A stretch of DNA of 64,000 nucleotides from Helopsaltes ochotensis. Taxonomy: Eukaryota; Chordata; Aves; Passeriformes; Locustellidae. Position 1 is the first letter of the stretch. Each line of letters starts with the position of its first letter. Under the pieces are notes generated by a model. It saw only the letters and a program-made list of their open reading frames with translations, had not been told where the DNA came from and did not search any database. The stretch is from the NCBI GenBank assembly GCA_013400155.1, contig VXBM01000678.1, positions 397,905-461,904 of the forward strand, in the 5' to 3' direction. The position numbers and the translations under genes are program-made. Shown one piece after another: positions 58,390-64,000 of the stretch.

Positions 58390-61300
58390 AAAAAAAAAAA
58401 AAAAAAAAAAAAGAACATATTTATAAAGCATTTAACAGTGAAACTCTGGCACCAACATGCAAAAAGATCCTGCTAAAAGTTATGTATAGGACAAAACCAG
58501 GGGTGTATGATGAAATAATATGGCAAAGATGATGCAGACAAAGCACTCAGGATGGAAATATTTCTGGTATAATAATGACAGTGCTCTAAAGTCTGGCTGA
58601 GATGACCACACTATAGAGCAAAGTGCTGCAGAACCACTGGGGTAAGTGAAATACATCTTGACCAAATTTTCTTGTACTCGCTAGGAAAAAAAGGGATACA
58701 TGAGAAGAAAACAAAATTTCACGTATCTTTCTTATCAGAGTTAAACTTCAAATTTAACTTTAAATTTGTCTTAAAGTTAGATGTCTTTTCCCCTTCAATC
58801 AAACCATAAACCAAACTTTATGCAGCCTTATTTTAATTAGTAAGAAAATTCCCAGAGACTTGGATCATTCTTTATCCAAGAGTAAAGGTATTGCTAAATA
58901 GAGCAAACACAGCAGAGAATGCAAGGTTTACAATTCATATTAGTTATACTTGTTTTCTGAGATAAGGGAAAATAAGGGAAACTGGATAAGTAACAGCAGA
59001 GTTCACAAAATAAATCAAGCTCAGATATGTAATAAGGCACAAGCTCAGAAAAATTATTAAGTAAATGTGATATCCTGGTATGACCTCACTCCCCCTGATG
59101 CCACTGGTGGGAAGGCACCTCTCAAACACAAGAAACATTTACCTTGGTAAAAAGAGACAGCTAGGAAATTGTTGTGTGAAGCACTCACTCTTTACCTTGA
59201 TCCCAGACACAATCAGGGAAACTCTATTTAATTTTGATATTTGGATATATGGCATAAGTAAAAGCAGACAGGTGTTTTCTATGCACGCAAAAATTTTGAT
59301 ACACAGTGAACAGATGACAGAAGAAAGAGTGTAGTCACACCAAGATGGAAAGTTAGAGTGAGTGAACACCCACCTATTTACTGCATATTTAATGGACTGT
59401 TCCATGAACATCACCTAGTTCATGAGTGTTACTTCAGGTCATGCTGGTCGTGCACTGATGAAGGATGTAGGTGCAGAAACTCAAGTAGGCACCAACTTGG
59501 TGCAATAAATAACTGCCAGGACTGAAAAGGGACTGGAAGAAAAGGGCAAATGATGCCCTCCCAAACTGTAAGTGCAATCATAATCTGGATGATGGAAATC
59601 CAGACAGGAGTGCACTTCATCTATCACTTCTTTCAATTTCTTGTCTCTAACAATCATTCCCTGAGACTGACTGAATGGCCTGTCCTCATTCTGGTGCCAG
59701 TTTCTTCCTCCTTTACACAGGTGCCAGCTACCACTAGAGTTTTTTAATTGTCCACAATGCAAAGGCAAGAACTTCACATCCATAGCTGAGTAATTCTGCA
59801 GCTTAATTATCAAGACATAAACATGTAAGACTTCCTTGAAAGAGCTATCACAGTTTCACAGTTTCTTTGCCAAAATTGCAGCACAGTAACCAGTGAGGAG
59901 GGTAAGTGACCAGGAAGCACAACAAACCAAAGGACTGACAGGATGTACATTATCCTAGGTTTGACCTATTCTTTCCTTTCCTTTGGAATCCAGTTTTACC
60001 ACAAAAGCTCTCCTGATAGTACTGTTCTTGCAAGGACAGTACGAGACAATTTTTTGGTAGCATGTACCCCCAGGTTGTATTAAAGAGGATGTGGTAATAG
60101 TAAGATTTAAATTAACTCCTCAGCCTTGCATGACTTGCTGCTGTTTGGTTTGCAGCTAAAGGACATTACTGAATCCAAAGTCATAGATGCAGACAATATC
60201 CTACCCCCTCAACAAAAAACCATCCCTCTATAATTTACACTCCTATTTATACCTCTTTTTAAAAGTAATTTGAAAAAATTCAACTTTGGGCAGCTGAAAC
60301 GATTTCTCCTTTGTACCTGTATGAAGGTCATTTTGTGTCCAGAGGATGCATCCAATATCAATGTGACTTTGAGAGAGGGCTATCAATATCTACACAAGGG
60401 AAAGACGTGGGAATTGCAGGACTATGTCAAGCTCTTCCATTGCCGAAGAAAGACCCAAGACAAAGCATCTGCAAAGCTTTGCTCTCCATTTCTGGTGGAA
60501 CTGTCACACACTGAACACTTTTTTTTTTTAATGTTAGATCCTTAAATGTTACTGCATATCAGTGAGATAGTGGTATTTCCCAGGATTAGTTTCATTTACC
60601 ATTTTTCATTTAATGTAAGACACTAACAATTGCCTTGCAGGAAGGGAGGTAAACGTTCCAGTCATGGACACCTTTCTTTTTCTATTTTTTTTCCTTTAAA
60701 GGAAACAGATCTCTGTGTATGCCAGGGAAGTTTAATTACATAAAATCGATCATCCTGTAATCCTCTTCAGCTGACATTATGAGAACACTAGCGCTTGTTG
60801 GACCAGATTATATTCTCTGTTCTCCAGAGTACATAAGAGTGGCAGATTTGCAGAGCACAATATTTTTCCACTTTGCTGTCAAAGGGCACAGACCCCTCAA
60901 GGGCAGTTATACCGCTTCATTCCGACCACTTAAAAAAACCCACATCAGTGCTGTTGACATCAATGCTGAAGTTTCATTAAGATCATGCACACAGACATTG
61001 TGGACTGAAATAACCATGTATCTCTGTTCTGTTCAAAAATATATTGGAGGCATTGGATTTTACAAGCATGCCCGACAAGCAATTCAAGCAGCTAAAGGCC
61101 AGAAACATCAATGCTGTAAGGACAAGAAAATGAGTCAAGGCAGCATTGTTTCTGTGCATTCTCTTTCACGCCAATGCTCCCCTCCCCCCTCTTCTCTTTC
61201 AAGATTCAGTTAAATCAAAATGAGGCAACCGCAGCTTTTCTTCTTCAAATTGTCAGAATGTATTTAAAAGATTTCTGATAGTTCCAAAAATACCATGAAA

Positions 61301-61799
61301 AGGAAAGTGTGACTCATGATGCCCTGCTGAACTCTCTGCCTAAACTGGTTGGAGAATCATCAACAGACTAAGAAGTGACAGGAAAAGGGCCGGCCTTAGT
61401 CCGAGTGTAAAGAAGAAACTAAAAATAATGAAGTTTCTGTAAGGTAAAGGTGGAAACAGCTGTGCACCTCCCAGCAGTTACAAACAGCAGTAAAATGACA
61501 AAGCAGTAACACAAAGAAACCTCTACAGGACCTGTCATTGCTGGTCATTCTATTTCTCTGGAAGTGATTGTACAAAGCAGTATTAATTCACACTAAAAAT
61601 CAAAATTTTTTCTTCATAGATAAATCTGGTGAAATCTGCTTAAATAAAACTACAGTCTACTATCTGTGAAAAATCTGTATCTGACTTTAGAATGTGTAAG
61701 ACTTCAGCAATAAGCCTCCAGCTGCACCTGCACAATGCTTTACAGACAAACCTGTGTTCCCCTCTGTATTTAAATGATTGACAGCACTGAGACTACAGG

Positions 61800-61949
61800 C
61801 TACAGTCTCAGGGAGGTGTGCTGCAGCTTATGCAATGTTTCTGAGAGCACACTGTTGCCCTGCAGAGCTTTGGGGGTTTTGATTTCGAGGTGGCCTGTGT
61901 CCAGCTCTGTACGAGCTGTTTGACAAAGCTTGCGCTGCTTTTCCATGAC
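61800..61949 (-). other. Weak candidate terminal exon
   Basis: On the minus strand a TTTGTTTACAG acceptor is followed by an open frame starting VMEKQRKLCQTARTELDTGH and ending TSLRL, then TAG. I do not recognise the protein, and no polyadenylation signal follows closely. It could be an alternative last exon or chance. Confidence 0.15.
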
Positions 61950-64000
61950 CTGTAAACAAAGCAGATTATTATTCCTTCACAACTGCCTCAAGAAACAGCT
62001 GTATCCCTGACCAACTTCAGGGGGAAGTATGTCTTCTTAACCAAAAAAATAGATTGCTAAAAGGACTCTTTGGGATTAGTTACCCGTGAGTCAGGCCCAC
62101 ACACTGTGCTCACAGCCATATTCAGATGATAAAGGGTAAGAAATGCCTGCTGAAGTGTCCCACCTTCAGGAGAAATGAGTTGCTGAACAAGTGGACTGGC
62201 TCAACTGTAAAATACCACTTGCAGAGCATTTCTCATGAGGAGTTCTGAATGCAGGAGGATCTTCCCCCTCTTTTCTTCAGAAGGCAAACTATTCTTCATT
62301 CAGGCATTGCTGTTGTCCATGCTGTGGTATATAGAAGAACATTATTCAGATATAGAGATGTGTATTAGCAATGGGACTGGAGATCTGCTCATTCTAAACT
62401 ATCTTTGTACCCAGAACTCCCTATTGCTTCTACAGCCTGAGAGAAGTTTGCACCACAGCCATCCTAAATAGGAGTGTCCTCAATGCAGAAACATGCACTT
62501 CTTGGTATAACAAAGCCCACACTGAGTTCCAGGCAAGGAAGAACTGGCCTAAAGGAATTAAAGATTGAACTGGAACTCCAAAACCTCCCATTTGAGCCAC
62601 TACTCCCATCCAGATGTCATCTGGAGACCTTGGCCAAGACAGCACTGGACTCTGTGTGTACTACCTTGTACTGCTCCTCATACTGTCTTTGTCAAGCCAG
62701 CATGGTGATCTCCCACCCTCTCCTACAGCCTGCCCTGCAGAGCTGAGCTTGACAGGATTGCTGTCAGCTGATTTCCACCGGCAGGATGAGTCAGAGAGAC
62801 TGGGACAGAGTGAACACCCAGAAAATGGGTGACACAAGTCTGTGCAATCAGGGAAAGTCATGAAAGGTCACTTTATGGTACTCCCTGCTTTTAATAGGGG
62901 TCAATAAGTTGACAACCACCTTTTTACATTTTGTACATGAACTTCTATGAAATTATCTCCCTGGCCTTTCCAAACAGTTAAACAGAACAACTGTTTAGTA
63001 TTGTCTTACTAATTTCAGTGCCAACCCTATATGGCCAATACAAGAGGACAAACTCCTAAGAAAATAATTCAGCTCACCCAAAACTTTGCATCATTTTGCA
63101 GTAGAATAGGTCTCTTTCCCATAATTACTCAGAGAGAATATAAAGATGACTCTTAATCTGGGAACCAGAGTAATTTGCTGAAATCTAGGTGCACTGAATA
63201 TCCCTCATATGTACAGCTCATTCTGGAATGACTCACAATTCCCGGGAAATACACAATGTACTAATCATTGCATATTTCTACAGAGATTATTGTAAAAGCA
63301 GTCAAGATGAAGACAGCCAAACAATTCAAGATAAAAGTCTTATAAGCCTGACTGTCAGGCGTAGATGCGACAGTTCTGAAGGTTGTTTCAAAGACAGCTA
63401 TTTCTGTTGCAGAGTAAAATTCTTTACAATGCAGGGATTTTTCCCTCTTTTGGCCTAGCAAGAAGTGTATTTTTAGAACTGTTTTGGGGTATATGCTGCA
63501 GTGCTCATTTTAAATAACTATTTTCATCACTAATTATAAATTTTAACAGCTATTCTGCTATACTGAAAGCCTTTGTCAAGCTCAGGGCCCCTGTGCTGAA
63601 AAAGACTCTTCTTACAAAAAACCCACCAAAATTAATAGCACTTAGTATGCAACTTTGCCTGCTTCACCTCTTCTCTAACATGAATTTCTCAGATAGTATA
63701 TTTCATATACTATATTTGATATATAGTTCATATATCATTCCCAGCAGCAGATTTTAAAGATGTTACAGTCACGGTGCCATGGGAAAATGTTAATGTATCA
63801 AGGGATACATTCAGCCTGAGTTCTGAGCTAGGAAAGGTTAAGTTGCAAATAGATATTTTTAGCATAAAAAAATGATGATTTTAGAGGAAAATGTTCTGCA
63901 TTTGCCCAAAGTAAAAAAGTGGATTTTTAAATGATGCTCATTGCTAGTATTCATGCTTTTTTTAGTTGTTTTGAGTAGCACAACATATTCTAGTGCTAAG

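Larger units (their letters stand above)
58089..64000 (-). other. MYO3A intron upstream of the motor (partial)
   Basis: At least 5.9 kb of AT-rich intron. I looked on the minus strand for kinase segments (HRDVKGNN, DFGVSAQL, TPFWMAPE, YEKRP types) and found none, so the kinase exons should lie beyond the right edge. It contains a small N gap and one weak exon-like segment at 61800-61949. Confidence 0.65.

Noticed and set aside
60779..61213. 144-codon plus-strand frame.
   Set aside because: No recognisable domain, no promoter or splice signal, antisense within an intron. It might be a decayed repeat, but I cannot support it.
58089..64000. Search for MYO3A kinase exons.
   Set aside because: No minus-strand segment with kinase motifs was found by reading; VMEKQRKL at 61.9 kb only loosely resembles the post-kinase VMLQKQL and ends in a stop, so it was not called as such.
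1..64000. CRISPR arrays, bacterial operons, phage or toxin systems.
   Set aside because: The window is a vertebrate locus with spliced genes and LINEs; no regularly spaced repeat-spacer structure or prokaryotic gene is present.

Overview
The window is vertebrate nuclear DNA, almost certainly from a bird. It has long AT-rich introns with consensus GT-AG splice sites, many truncated CR1 LINE copies, and a solo LTR with the layout of avian endogenous retroviruses. A songbird is plausible, but the sequence alone does not prove it. Positions 1-147 are N, and a 4-base N gap lies at 58386-58389.

One gene fills nearly everything and runs on the minus strand: MYO3A, the class III unconventional myosin of hair-cell stereocilia and photoreceptors. 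Twenty-six coding exons from 58088 down to 3203 join in a single open frame of 1327 residues plus a stop. They give the short linker after the kinase domain, the complete motor (P-loop, switch I, switch II, actin-binding FVRCIKPN), an IQ neck, a long acidic tail exon with one more IQ, and both class III tail motifs. These motifs are tail homology I (espin-binding type, PRRPRKPKTLNNPEDSTYY) and tail homology II (actin-binding type, ending in RRLLRKTSQRRRLIQQF). Tail homology II separates MYO3A from MYO3B. The N-terminal kinase exons were not found; they should lie beyond 64000.

At the left edge, also on the minus strand, is the first coding exon of GAD2 (GAD65), 171-246, starting MASPGSGFW. 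It sits in a GC-rich CpG island (148 to about 1400) that should be its promoter. The order MYO3A then GAD2, same strand, matches the human 10p12 arrangement and supports both calls. About 1.6 kb separates the last plausible MYO3A poly(A) signals (about 1910-1923) from the GAD2 start codon.

The rest is intron: CR1 copies near 14.3, 23.4, 29.4-30.4, 36.4, 49.0 and 52.4-53.0 kb, a solo LTR at 45.6-46.1 kb (antisense to MYO3A), an 81-base poly(T) tract at 41.0 kb and several microsatellites.

The most interesting signals are frame-preserving exons in the converter and neck of MYO3A. One is an 87-nt symmetric exon (24082-24168) that splits an IQ motif and adds a second; skipping it restores a human-like IQ. 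Two unannotated candidates (66 nt at 26346-26411 and 90 nt at 25147-25236) have splice sites and matching phase but sit in a very conserved part of the motor, so they could be decoys.
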